Source: Malania oleifera
Taxonomy: Eukaryota; Streptophyta; Magnoliopsida; Santalales; Ximeniaceae
Reading direction: 5' to 3'
NCBI RefSeq assembly: GCF_029873635.1
Contig: NC_080422.1
Span: 14,973,936-15,037,935, forward strand
Length of the DNA: 64,000 nt
Part shown: positions 1-9,479 of the stretch, one piece after another
Numbering within the stretch: the first letter of the stretch is position 1
Layout: each line of letters starts with the position of its first letter
Notes under the pieces: model-generated
Databases searched by the model: none
Told to the model about the DNA's origin: nothing
The model's input: only the letters and a program-made list of their open reading frames with translations
Program-made: the position numbers and the translations under genes

Positions 1-381
1 GGTCATTACCTTTTTTTGAACAAAACTTCTCGTTTTCATATTCCTATAAATTTTGTTCATTTTTTGAAATTTTCATGGAATATTAATAATGCATACATTG
101 CTATTTAGTATAATATAATTTCCTCAATATGAATATTAGCTTTGTTTTAAAGAGTTATTATATTTTTTGTGTTAAACCCTTGAATATATATATCTATAAT
201 GTTTATTACATTTTTAGGAATGAAGAAATACATATATTATGTTTGATGAAATGCTTGTGAAAGGTGGTTTGATTAACTATATAAAATTATTGTTTGATAT
301 ATGTAGATCATACAAATATTCACATCATAAGATTTGTTTATTAATATTACACTTTATTACAAACATAATCAGAACCCATCT
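1..381. other. AT-rich flank without a gene
   Basis: This stretch is AT-rich, with stop codons in all frames and no recognisable protein motif, RNA gene or transposon end. It is the left flank of the LTR that starts at 382. The five bases before that LTR (377-381) read CATCT. The matching duplication on the other side of the element cannot be checked because the element is truncated. Confidence 0.6.
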
Positions 382-486
382 TGTAGAGACCCGAAAATTT
401 AAATTAATAAAAGTAATAAAAGAAAGAGAGAGGAAAAGAAAAGAAATGAAAAAGAAGGAAAAAGGGATAGAGAGCATCAGTAGGGG

Positions 487-690
487 TTTTTCGACGAACT
501 CAGAGTCTTCGTCAACGAATGTCACTACAATTCTCATCGACGAAGTACACATGTCTTGTCGACGAGAAGATACCGAGAATTTGAGAGATTTCAGGAAATT
601 TCAAGTTCGTCGATGAACCAGCCTCCTTGTCGACGAAGTGCCTTTATGGGTTCGTCGATGAATTACTTGAACTCATCGATGAAGGTTGAC
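487..690 (+). promoter_or_regulatory. Array of about 8 near-palindromic TCGTCGACGA motifs in U3 (LTR A)
   Basis: About eight variants of TTCGTCGACGAA (examples TTCGACGAA, CGTCAACGAA, GTCGACGAG, TTCGTCGATGAA) lie 15-45 bp apart and stop just before the TATA box. The core GTCGAC/ATCGAT is palindromic. The same array occupies the same place in the LTRs of elements B, C and D. Position and copy number suggest promoter or enhancer sites; this is inference. Confidence 0.6.
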
Positions 691-698
691 CTATAAAT
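691..698 (+). promoter_or_regulatory. TATA box of LTR A
   Basis: CTATAAAT lies about 310 bp into the LTR and is followed about 50 bp later by a CT tract, a usual plant core-promoter layout. Transcription would start near 722. Confidence 0.65.
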
Positions 699-895
699 GG
701 CGAAACCCTTATTTTCAACGCTATTTTATCTCTCCTCTCACTCACTCTCTCTCTCTCTCTCTCTCTTCGATTCTAGCTCCGTTAAAGCCCAAATTGATGA
801 TCAGGAACCACCATAAGGTTCTTGAAAAGATTCTCTTCAACTTAGGCGGAGTAGATTTTCAATTTGGAGTTTCAGGGCATCATCCTAAAATCAAG

Positions 896-3295
896 GTAAC
901 TAAGATATTTGAGGGTTTAATGGGTTGTTTGGAGTATTTGAAACCTAGAAAGTATTAAACGAAAGTTGTTTTGGGAAATGAGTTGTTTAACTTGAGAAAA
1001 ATGTGATTTAACATGAAGGAGCGTATGTTTTAGGGTGTTACTAGACCTCTCAATAAGTCGAGTAAGGCGAATAAATTATAGTAGTCTTTTTTGAAAATTA
1101 TTGGTTAAGAAATATGAGAAATGAGAATATGATATTTTACCTAAAATTTATTATGATATGAATATCATATGAAAATTGTGTGGCATATGATTTATGCTGA
1201 AATGTATTTGAAATTGAGTTAAATGGTTTACATCGAGAACAATGAGGTTATGAAATATGTATTGAAATATGAGATTATGAAATGTGAATTGAGATATGTG
1301 ATTTGAAATGTGGAAAATGATGAAAAGTGATTTATACTAGAAAGTATCTTCTGAGAAATGAAGAAATATGAAATATGGAAATGTTTTATTGAGAAATGTG
1401 AAGAATGTGAAATGAGATATGTATATGTTATTATGAAATGACATGAGTATTGAATTGATGAAATATCATTGAAATGAAGAAATGAGTTGTGAATACTGAA
1501 AATGTGAACATTACAATGTTAATGCTACAATAAGAATGATGAAATGTGAACACTAGAATGAGAATATGAGAATGTAAACAGTGCAATGTAAATATTGTAA
1601 TATGGATATTGAAATGTGAATATGAGAATGTGAATATCGCAACATGAATACTGCAATATGAATGTGAAATGAGAATATTGGAAATGCAAAAGTTGCATTG
1701 TGAAATACTGTAATTGTGAAATATTGAAATATGAAAATGGAAACCCTGATGGATGGATGTATTGTTGAAATGAGTATGGTACCATTGCTAGTGGTGATTA
1801 AGTGCAACCACACGGACTCATGGAGCGTGTGGCGTAATAGTTCGAATGAGCTAGTGAGAAGGGTAGTTTTGCCCCTGAGTCCAGATCAAGGTATATGGCA
1901 GGTCACGCATGGCATGGAGTATAAAGAGTGACCTCGCCCATGGGGTGAAGCATGGCGTGGAAAATATCCTCAGGGCAGCCATGAGTTACAGACGTGGATG
2001 TATTGGTTACTGAGGATACTCATGATCTAGATGTGAAATGGAAATGAAATTGAAATGAAATGGAATTGAAATGGAATTGAAATGAAATGGAGATGAGAAA
2101 TGAAATAGCATGAGTTAATAATATAAATAATGAAAGCGAAGTAAAACACTCCGCCTAAGGGCTTATTGAGTAAGGTGAGTGCCTTGATAAGTATCAGTTG
2201 TGGCTGAACTCGAGTTAATCAAGTAAGAACACAAATAGCATTAAGGCAAAGGGATGCTACTTGTATGGGCAGATATTATTCTTTATTCTTGGAAACTTCA
2301 CTGGTAAATATGGGTTGCGTGTGAATGAATTTGCAAATAGAATTAAAAACTTATGAAAGCTTGTGTTTTATATTTATATGATTATGAGTAGAAATATAAT
2401 ATTCTTAGAAGATATTATCACTGAAATGAATATTTGTTATGATATAATGAAACTCATACTGCCACACACTATAGATAATTTATTCCATCTTATTGAGATA
2501 TGTCTCACCCAATCATTTAAATATTTTAGGAAATTGAGATAGACCAGGTGATAAAGCTTCAAGATAGAGGGGAGCAGATACCATGAGTAGACAAGGTGAG
2601 TGTTCTGAGCTAAAGATGGAGGATTCCCTTAGAATAATTTTGTGTTTCTTTTTTATAATGTGTTAGACATGTGTATATGGATGAATTAACACTTTGGCAT
2701 GTGTATTCGCTGTGGTGTGTATATATATTATGAATTCCGCTATTAGGTTTGTGTATGTGAGAATGATTGTATAACCGGTACCCACTTTGGGTCGGGTTAT
2801 GTATTAATGGTATCAGAGGTGTTGACGTGGCTAGTGTATGATATGTGATTTCATATTTAAATGAAAAAAAAAATGGTATGAAAAATCAGGGCATCACAGT
2901 TTGGTATCAGAGCTTAGGTTGCTAGGTTTTGAAGACTTTAGTAAATAGCGAAATACAATACCAAAGTATAGGAATGAATTTTGGTGAAAATAGTGAATGG
3001 ATAGATTGAGATATGAGTTAGTTATTATTAGAGGATGAGATTGGAATTTAGGGTTCTATCTTGCGACTTGGAGGCAAGAGTTTGTTTTTGTGTTTTTCCT
3101 AGGGTAATGACTTCTGGAAAACTATGGATACTATCATCGGTTCTTGTTTCTAAGTGGTAGGATTAAATCTTAAATGGGTATTGAGTATGTTAAGAGAAAT
3201 TCCTATAGAAGAATATCTTGTGAGTTTTACTATGTTGGGGGTGTTAGTGAGCTATGATGAAAGAGCACTCTAAAACCATTTTATACCATTTGCAG
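896..3295 (+). other. Predicted 5' leader intron of element A
   Basis: The donor ATCAAG|GTAAC lies in the LTR. The acceptor ACCATTTGCAG|G lies immediately before the gag ATG at 3297. Splicing would remove about 2.4 kb, including most of the LTR and the primer-binding site. Elements B and C show the same donor and acceptor positions, which is the main support. No transcript evidence is available here. Confidence 0.5.
2902..2913 (+). other. Primer-binding site (tRNA-iMet) of element A
   Basis: TGGTATCAGAGC matches the 3' end of plant initiator tRNA-Met. It starts three bases after the LTR terminus. Confidence 0.85.
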
Positions 3296-3296
3296 G

Positions 3297-4130
3297 ATGG
3301 ATTCAAGGCGTAGTACTGCACATGCTGGGGGTGAGGATGTAGGACCTTCCAGTATAGGTGGCGGAGATCCTGATGCTGTACTACGTAGTGTTGCTCATCA
3401 AGTGATGGAAGAGATGGCTAGAGGTTCAGGGGAGCGGAGTTGCACGATTGAGCAGTTCACGCATATGAGAGCCCCATCATTCTCAGGAGAAGCTGACCCA
3501 CTATGGCTGAGAACTGGGTCAAAGATATAAAAGATATATTGGTATTTCTTCCATGTACAGATAAGTAAAAAGTACTATTTGCGATATTTAAGTTGACAGG
3601 GGAGGCAAAGTGCTGGTGGAGATCAGCGAAACTATTGGAAGAGCAGAGACCTGACACTATTGGAAGAGCAGAGACCTGACCCTGTAGTGGTGATGTGGAG
3701 CTGCGTCGAGGAAATATTTTTTGAGAGATATTTCCCCACTACTACTAGGAGTGCGAAGGGAGTGGATTTTTTGCACTTCATGTAGCGACCGATGACAGTA
3801 CAACAGTATGTAGCTAAAATCATTGAGCTATCTCAGTTTGCTTTGTATTTGGTACCGGATGAGGAAAGGAAAGTGAGGAAGTTTGAGGAGGGCCTGAGAT
3901 AGAGTTTATTTGAGCATTTTATAGGCTTCCAAGCCTATAAATTTTTAGAGGTAGTGGATAGAACTACAGTGATTGAGAGTTGTCTTTAGAGAGGTACTGC
4001 AGTACAGAACCAGGAAAAAAGGGCCATACCTTCAGATTATTAGGTAAGGTCCAATCGAGGGCCTTGGAAGATGTAGGATAGTAGAGGAGGATAAAGATAT
4101 GGAGTGAGAAATCCGGCAGTACAGGGAAAT
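3297..4130 (+). pseudogene. gag of element A, broken
   Basis: The reading starts at the ATG at 3297 and is open for 77 codons. These include the segment DAVLRSVAHQVMEEMAR and the TIEQFTHMRAPSFSGEADP motif typical of plant gypsy gag. Frame changes and stops follow. The retrotransposon gag domain is still visible: FKLTGEAKCWW near 3585-3617, EEIFFERYFP near 3720, TVQQYVAKIIELSQF near 3795-3840 and VPDEERKVRKFEEGLR near 3850-3900. At least two stops sit where related copies have Gln (CAG to TAG). Homology ends near 4130, where an antisense LINE begins. No protease or pol of this element is present, so only the 5' end of element A survives here. Confidence 0.8.
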
Positions 4131-4139
4131 TTTTCCACC

Positions 4140-5113
4140 CTTTAACTAATTTTGATTCTGATTCTGAGTACTCTATCTGTAGTAAATTCTCATATTTTTC
4201 CACCCTTTCCTTCAACTCTTTAATAAAACCACCAACACAATTGAAAGTCTATTTATTCCACACCCTAAGCTTTTGTTTTAGTCTTTTCAATTTACCCACC
4301 AATTTACACAATCTTGAATCAACCACAATGTGCTCTCTCCAAGATGATTCAACCATTTTCAAAAAATCACCATGCGACGTTCACATGTTCTGAAATCTAA
4401 AAAGCATTGGCCCATACCTCTCCATACTTGCACACAACTGTAATATGATAGGAGATTGATCTGAAGTATTTCTTTTCAACAAAGATGTCTTAGCTTCACC
4501 TTATTCTATAGAAAAAATATTATTAATCAGCACCCTGTCAAGTTTTTCTCAACTTCTCATCAATCCTTATTGGCCATTACTCCATGAAAATTGTCTTCCT
4601 TCGAATCCGAGGTCCAATAATCCACAAATATTAATACAACCATTGAATTCAGCCACACACAAACCCAGGCGAGGTCGACCTCCCATCCTTTCCTCATCTG
4701 ACCGAATTACATTAAAATCTCCCATAACAACCCAAGCCACATCAAAACTCGACATCCCCTAAAGTTGTTCCCATAATTCTTTTCTCTCAATATGATAACA
4801 TTTAGCATATACAAAAGTAAAAAATAGAGAGCCTCTATCCTCTATTAACAAAACTGTCAAACATTGATTTGAAGCACCCACCCAATCCACTTTAACATCA
4901 TCTTTCCAGAACAGCCAAATCTTCCCACCTTCCTGAACATTAAAGCAAAAATTAGTAAATTGCAAATACACCGCCCACCTTCGTACCTTTTCTATATTTT
5001 GAAAAGGTTCCCAACAGCCAAACTCGAAACTTTCTAATCTTTCACAATTTGTTTCAATCTTCTCTTCGACGTGCCCAACTCTCTTCTATTCCAAAACATA
5101 ATTTTGTCAATCA
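4140..5113 (-). pseudogene. LINE endonuclease (exo/endo/phosphatase family), broken
   Basis: The start near 5113 reads KIMFWNRRELGTSKRRLK, the usual opening of a plant LINE endonuclease. GGKIWLFWKDD follows (ORF 4759-4971), then VVMGDFNVI and EERMGGRP (ORF 4567-4755), then LGFEGRQFSWSN, a conserved segment near the end of the domain. Downstream come weaker matches to the linker (SDQSPIIL, GPMLFRFQNM, LVGKLKRLKQKLRVWN) as far as about 4140. Several stops and frameshifts separate the pieces, so it is not functional. The GDFN motif that contributes to the active site is intact. Confidence 0.8.
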
Positions 5114-5660
5114 TAAGTTCAATTTTTGAGGTACTGCCTTAGCCCTCTTAGTCTTTCTCACTTGCCAATCATCTTTATTTCTTCCTTTCGATCCACCCAC
5201 TATCACATTACCTAGATTAGAGTAATATTCTTTTTGAGTATCAATGCAAACCTTCATGTTTTCTTCAGATAACACATCATAACTATCCCTACACACTACA
5301 CCCTCCACATCCCTCTCTCTCATCCACCTCCTCCACCAAAAACACCTCCCCATCCTTATCCTTTTCAACTTTTGCCCTCCCCCCTTCATAAACAACTTTG
5401 ATTTCCTAGGCAGTCCTAGAACAACCTCCTAGTTCTAACTGCACCCTTACCGCCCTTGACTTCATATCTTGACAACGTTTAGCTTCTCTCCACTATTCTT
5501 CTCTACCAAATTAAATTCATCCACTTTTTGAGTACCCACATTATTAACCTCATTCACAACTTCTTTATTTTTCTCAATCACATTCGAAGGACCACTCACG
5601 TTTCCATCCTTCTTCTCCTCTACCCTCTGATCTTAAATCTTCAAAATAGGACTTTTCTCT

Positions 5661-6580
5661 TCAATTATCATATTTTTCTTTTCTACCCACTTCTTTCCAA
5701 ACCATCTCATCTCCTTCCTTCCTCATGCCTACCTTCCTTTTATCCTTAGGCTTAACTCCAAACCGGCATACTACATCAGTGTGACCTTGCCTACAACATT
5801 TATAACAATAGAAACCCCTTTTCTTATATATTACCCTTTGCCAATTCTGCTTTTGTCCTACCACTAATGGAAAACCCTCTATAGGATCCTTCTGTAAATC
5901 CACTTCAACACATAATCTTACACCAGTGGCTTGTGTTCTATATAATGTGGCATTATTCGTCCCCAAAAATCTACCAAATCTAGTGGCCAAACTCTGTAAA
6001 CAATCCATTCTATATAAATGTATAGGCACCCCTGGTAAGAAAATCCACTGAGGTGCGATTAATGGCTCCTTGTTGACATTAAAATTCACGGACCAGCTAA
6101 ATAGCCGAAATTGGCACCTTGCCACCCATCTTCCTACTCGTGCCCATGCATGAATGTAGTCCTTTTCGTTTACCAAATGCAACAGAACATGATAGTTATC
6201 TATAAAACTTATCATTGGAACTTCAAAAAGACCCTAAGATTGACTAATATGCCTCCGAAGGACATCGATAGACAACCTTGCAGATGAAATTTAAGCACCA
6301 ACACAAACTTCAAATCCTCAACAGCCTTTTCCATCTCCACATTCGAGAAAACAAAACCTAATTCCCTATTAATTAGTTTCGGTTTCCTTAACAGGATTTT
6401 GAACTTTGAGGATGGAATTGGCTTCTTCAAGGATTCCGCAAACAATTTTCCCCCAGTGAAACCTTCTCCCTTTTCAGCTTTATCATCCCTCAAACCACTC
6501 CCCGCAACCTATAAACTAGTGTCGACACCTCCCCTCAACCCTCCGATAAAAACTACCATAGACGGCACGGTCATGGCTAG
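5661..6580 (-). pseudogene. LINE ORF1 (DUF4283 plus CCHC zinc knuckle), broken
   Basis: ORF1 of plant LINEs encodes an RNA-binding protein that coats the LINE RNA. Two overlapping ORFs (6212-6493 and 5661-6215) in different frames carry it, so there is a frameshift near 6212. The first has a DUF4283 N-terminal part (PKLINRELGFVFSNVE). The second continues with the typical YIHAWARVGRW and GVPIHLYRMDCLQSLATRFG segments, and ends in a zinc knuckle of CX2CX4HX4C form (CYKCCRQGHTDVVC) near 5765-5810. The stretch 5111-5660 is a low-complexity linker before the endonuclease. Confidence 0.75.
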
Positions 6581-6871
6581 CAGCTACTTGTTTTCCATAT
6601 TGAACACCAAAAAATAACAAAATAAAATAAAATAAAATAAAAACCAACTTGCGGTGTCCTTTCCCATAAACCTACGTCTTCCGTCACTGTATGTCACTGT
6701 CACAGGTTCGTTGTCACCGCTTGATCGTTGTCGCCATCGCAGTTCCTCACAGCCCTAACGCTCCTCTTTGCAACACCGGAGACGAACGTTGCCGCCAACA
6801 CTAGAGACGATTGAAATGCTGCTACTGCTCTCCGACGAGAACCGCGGTTGTTGCAATGCCACTTGGAGTGT

Positions 6872-7200
6872 AGAATCTCCTTTACAAGTAAAGTAATAGG
6901 CTTGATATCTAGAAGGATCTTAGCTTCCCTATCTTTCCACTCGCGGAAATCGGGATAGTTCCACCTAGTGTGCTGGGGTGGTTCCTTCTGCTTAGGGCAT
7001 CGGTAGTCTGCTTCGCAGAGGATCCCTCTCATCTGGCTTCTCGGCGGAGGTGCAGAGCGGTTAGTATGGCGGCATAAAGAGACCGGCTGCCAATCCGTGG
7101 TGCGGCCGTCGGAGATGGAGGAGGAGTGGTACGCCTTTAAGAAGCAGCGACAATCTCCTTTGTCACTGAGGAGAAGAACCGTCTCGAAACACCTAAGTAA
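6872..7200 (-). pseudogene. Probable exon fragment of a DCL-like (DUF3223) plant gene
   Basis: On the minus strand a reading contains WNYPDFREWKDREAKILL followed by DIKPITLLVKEILHS. This resembles the start of the DUF3223 domain of plant DCL-like proteins, nuclear genes linked to chloroplast rRNA processing. The rest of the domain, which carries the conserved IGCG and HPQF motifs in the family, is absent. Upstream on the minus strand, CTTGAAATTTTAG near 7220 looks like a splice acceptor, so this may be one exon. The frame stays open into the LINE leader to 6700, an accidental fusion. The family call is from memory of its consensus. A wholly LINE-derived origin is the alternative. Confidence 0.35.
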
Positions 7201-7212
7201 TCTAATAAACAC

Positions 7213-7381
7213 TAAAATTTCAAGAGAAAATGCAAAATCAAGTGCAATGTAGGAATGTCTAATAAGACATCCAAATGAGGGAATCTTATTAGATAAACCC
7301 CCTCAGATATAGGTAAGGTATGAAACCCTTTTTTACCCTTCGTTTTATCATTGGTTCACACAAATGCACAACACATAAAAC

Positions 7382-7417
<36 letters not shown>

Positions 7418-8430
7418 AATATTAAACATGCAAAATGATCATACAAATGCACTAAATTCAAGGAAAAGGGGTCTTAAAAGCATTCTCAAATTTCTTTTAT
7501 TTTTCTATAATTTTTTGCAATATTCTAAGACCTTTCTGCAACTTTCTAAGATTTTTAGGGAATTTTCCAATTTCATTTATTATTATATATTTTTTTTTCA
7601 TTTTTTTGGCCTCAGTAGAAAAATGAGCCAAATAATCATATTTTTTTATTTTTTTTCTTATTTTTCATTTTTTTTTACTATTTTTCCCAAATTTTAAAAT
7701 TAAAATAAATTTTAAAACACAAATAAAAACAAAAAAACCATAGATATTCAAGAGGTCACACCGGTTCAATTGGTTTGACTCAAGTCAACTCAAGTTGACC
7801 TGGTTCAAGGAAGAGAGGCGGGAAATGGGACTAGGCTACCACTTGTTAGCCATATGCAACAACACATAGTAACATGCGGTGTTATTTATTTATTTATTTT
7901 GAAATTCAAGAGTTGACGCATGGCAAGGTGACTCGCCATGTGACAGAAGGTGATGGGTGTAGGGAGGTTAGAAACAAATCACTGACACGACAGCGATCCA
8001 GTCGTCCAAAAAAAAAAAAAGCACAGTTTAGGTAACTTGGATCGCATCATGCTATTTCCCGAATGTGTTGTCCTAGGGCGTCATGTGTCACTATCCGTAT
8101 GGTGATGCGTTTCCCATTAAATTTATTGTTTTATTTAAAAATTTAATATTCACATTTTTTTCTTATTTCCTTATCCCTTTTTTTTTTTACTTCTTTCCGT
8201 TCTTTTAAATTTAATTTTACTATAACATCAAACCTTTATTCAAATAAACATGTAGTACAAATATAGAAGAAATGGAGGTAAATAACAAAACACTAGAAAT
8301 TTGACAGATAAGTTTTTGTTTCTTGTTCACATAATTGAAAACACCCACACAGCCTGATATCACACATAAGTAAAGCCTATCATCATCACCAGCCCATTGA
8401 ATTACCCACAAATTAGGATGATATGAGAGG
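7213..8430. other. AT-rich intergenic region upstream of the terpene synthase
   Basis: No gene or transposon with clear ends is visible. It has a TA microsatellite at 7386-7414, long T-rich runs (7590-7700), a GTTGACC/GGTTCAA-rich patch (7760-7810) and a poly-A run near 8010. The distal promoter of the gene at 8617 probably lies in its right part. Confidence 0.5.
7386..7414. repeat. TA microsatellite
   Basis: About 14 uninterrupted AT units. Confidence 0.9.
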
Positions 8431-8437
8431 ATGGCAT

Positions 8438-8464
8438 CACGTGATTTTTTCTTGGCTGCACGTG
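8438..8464 (+). promoter_or_regulatory. Two G-boxes (CACGTG) in the terpene synthase promoter
   Basis: CACGTG occurs at 8438-8443 and again at 8459-8464, two helical turns apart, and 37 bp before the TATA box. G-boxes bind bHLH and bZIP factors such as MYC2, which drives jasmonate-induced sesquiterpene synthase genes in several plants. The sites are seen; the regulation is inference. Confidence 0.6.
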
Positions 8465-8500
8465 GTTATTATTTTTGTTCAGCTGTATGGGAAATGTTCC

Positions 8501-8509
8501 CTATAAATA
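8501..8509 (+). promoter_or_regulatory. TATA box of the terpene synthase gene
   Basis: CTATAAATA lies 116 bp before the chosen ATG. This predicts transcription starting near 8532 and a leader of about 85 nt with no upstream ATG in good context other than short reading frames. Confidence 0.7.
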
Positions 8510-8616
8510 GCCCTACAGGCTGATGAACTTTTGAATAAAAAACAATAAGCAATCCCATAAGATCTTAGTATCGTATAGCCAGCTAGCGTTTTATTTACTT
8601 GCTGCTCATCCCTAAA

Positions 8617-9425
8617 ATGGAGATAAAGCAACAGCCATCTCTCGCAGTGATGAACTACTCCCAGCAACCAGCTGGGAGTGCTGTAGTTCGTCCGCTGGCT
8701 GATTTTCCTGCCCCCTCCATGTGGGCCTCTCGGTTCATCTCTTTCTCTCCCGATAACTCGGTAAACATCAACAGATTCAAGTCTGTATTTTTCGCTTCGG
8801 TTTTTCGTCCCTTCTGTGACAAGTTTTTAATACCTGTACCGACCCATTGGGGTCTTTCATTTAATTAATATTTATGATTCGAAACTGAATTCTAAATTAA
8901 CATATGTATAAGGTTCGATCTATTTAGTTGGAAATCATGTTAGATAAGTTTGTAGGAGTTACGTTGCTCACGCGTCTTGATTTTCAAAACACAATGTTTC
9001 TATTAATAATAATGATGAATGTTGTCTATATATCTTGGACATGCGTGAATATACATAGTCAAATATGTGTGTGTGTGGGTGTGTTTGTGAAGTAGATAAT
9101 TAATTTAATTTTGCAGAAGAGGGAATGGTACGAAAAGCAGATAGAAGGGTTGAAAGAAGAAGTGGGAAGAATGGTGATGGAGAGAGAGGGCAACATGGTA
9201 GACAAAGTGAAGTTAATCAATGCACTCCAGCGCCTAGGAGTGTCCTACCACTTTGAGAAAGAGATTGAGGACCAGCTTCAACTCATTTTTGCTGCCTGCA
9301 CTACTACTGCTGCTGCTGCTGGTCATTTTAATTTTAATGGCGATGATTTGGACAACACTTCACTACTCTTTCGTGTGCTTAGGCAGAATGGTTTTAACCT
9401 ATCTTCAAGTAAGTAGTCTCCTCAT

Positions 9426-9479
<54 letters not shown>

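Larger units (their letters stand above)
382..2898 (+). mobile_element. 5' LTR of Tekay-like Ty3/gypsy element A
   Basis: The LTR begins TGTAGAGACCCG and ends GGGCATCACA. Three bases on is a tRNA-iMet type primer-binding site (2902-2913), which fixes its 3' end and plus orientation. It is about 2.5 kb long. In order it holds the TCGTCGACGA-like palindromes (487-690), a TATA box (691-698), a CT tract (741-770), a splice-donor-like AG|GTAA at 895/896, a long low-complexity stretch built on GAAATGTGAA-like words (about 1100-1740 and 2035-2120), and the block GCCACACACT...GTCTCACCC (2461-2510). The LTR at 60935-63704 is the same family: both share the text around ATTGCTAGTGGTG and GGAGCGTGTGGCGT. 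The Tekay assignment rests on this resemblance and on the gag that follows. Confidence 0.85.
4131..6870 (-). mobile_element. LINE (L1-type) fragment, antisense, lacking reverse transcriptase
   Basis: Read on the minus strand this is a non-LTR retrotransposon. It has a 5' leader (about 6870-6580), an ORF1 with DUF4283 and a zinc knuckle, and then an apurinic endonuclease. It stops abruptly at about 4130, before the reverse transcriptase. LINE copies normally lose the 5' end, so a missing 3' end points to a later deletion or rearrangement. The right boundary is uncertain by about 50 bp. Its 5' leader runs directly into the DCL-like exon scrap. Confidence 0.75.

Noticed and set aside
487-690. 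The regularly spaced palindromes as a CRISPR array
   Set aside because: The repeats are degenerate and 10-12 bp, the spacing is irregular, and they sit in plant LTR promoters.
239-958. ORFs at 239-616 and 686-958 as genes
   Set aside because: They lie across the LTR boundary and in the LTR leader; composition follows the repeat array and the CT tract, and there is no known domain.
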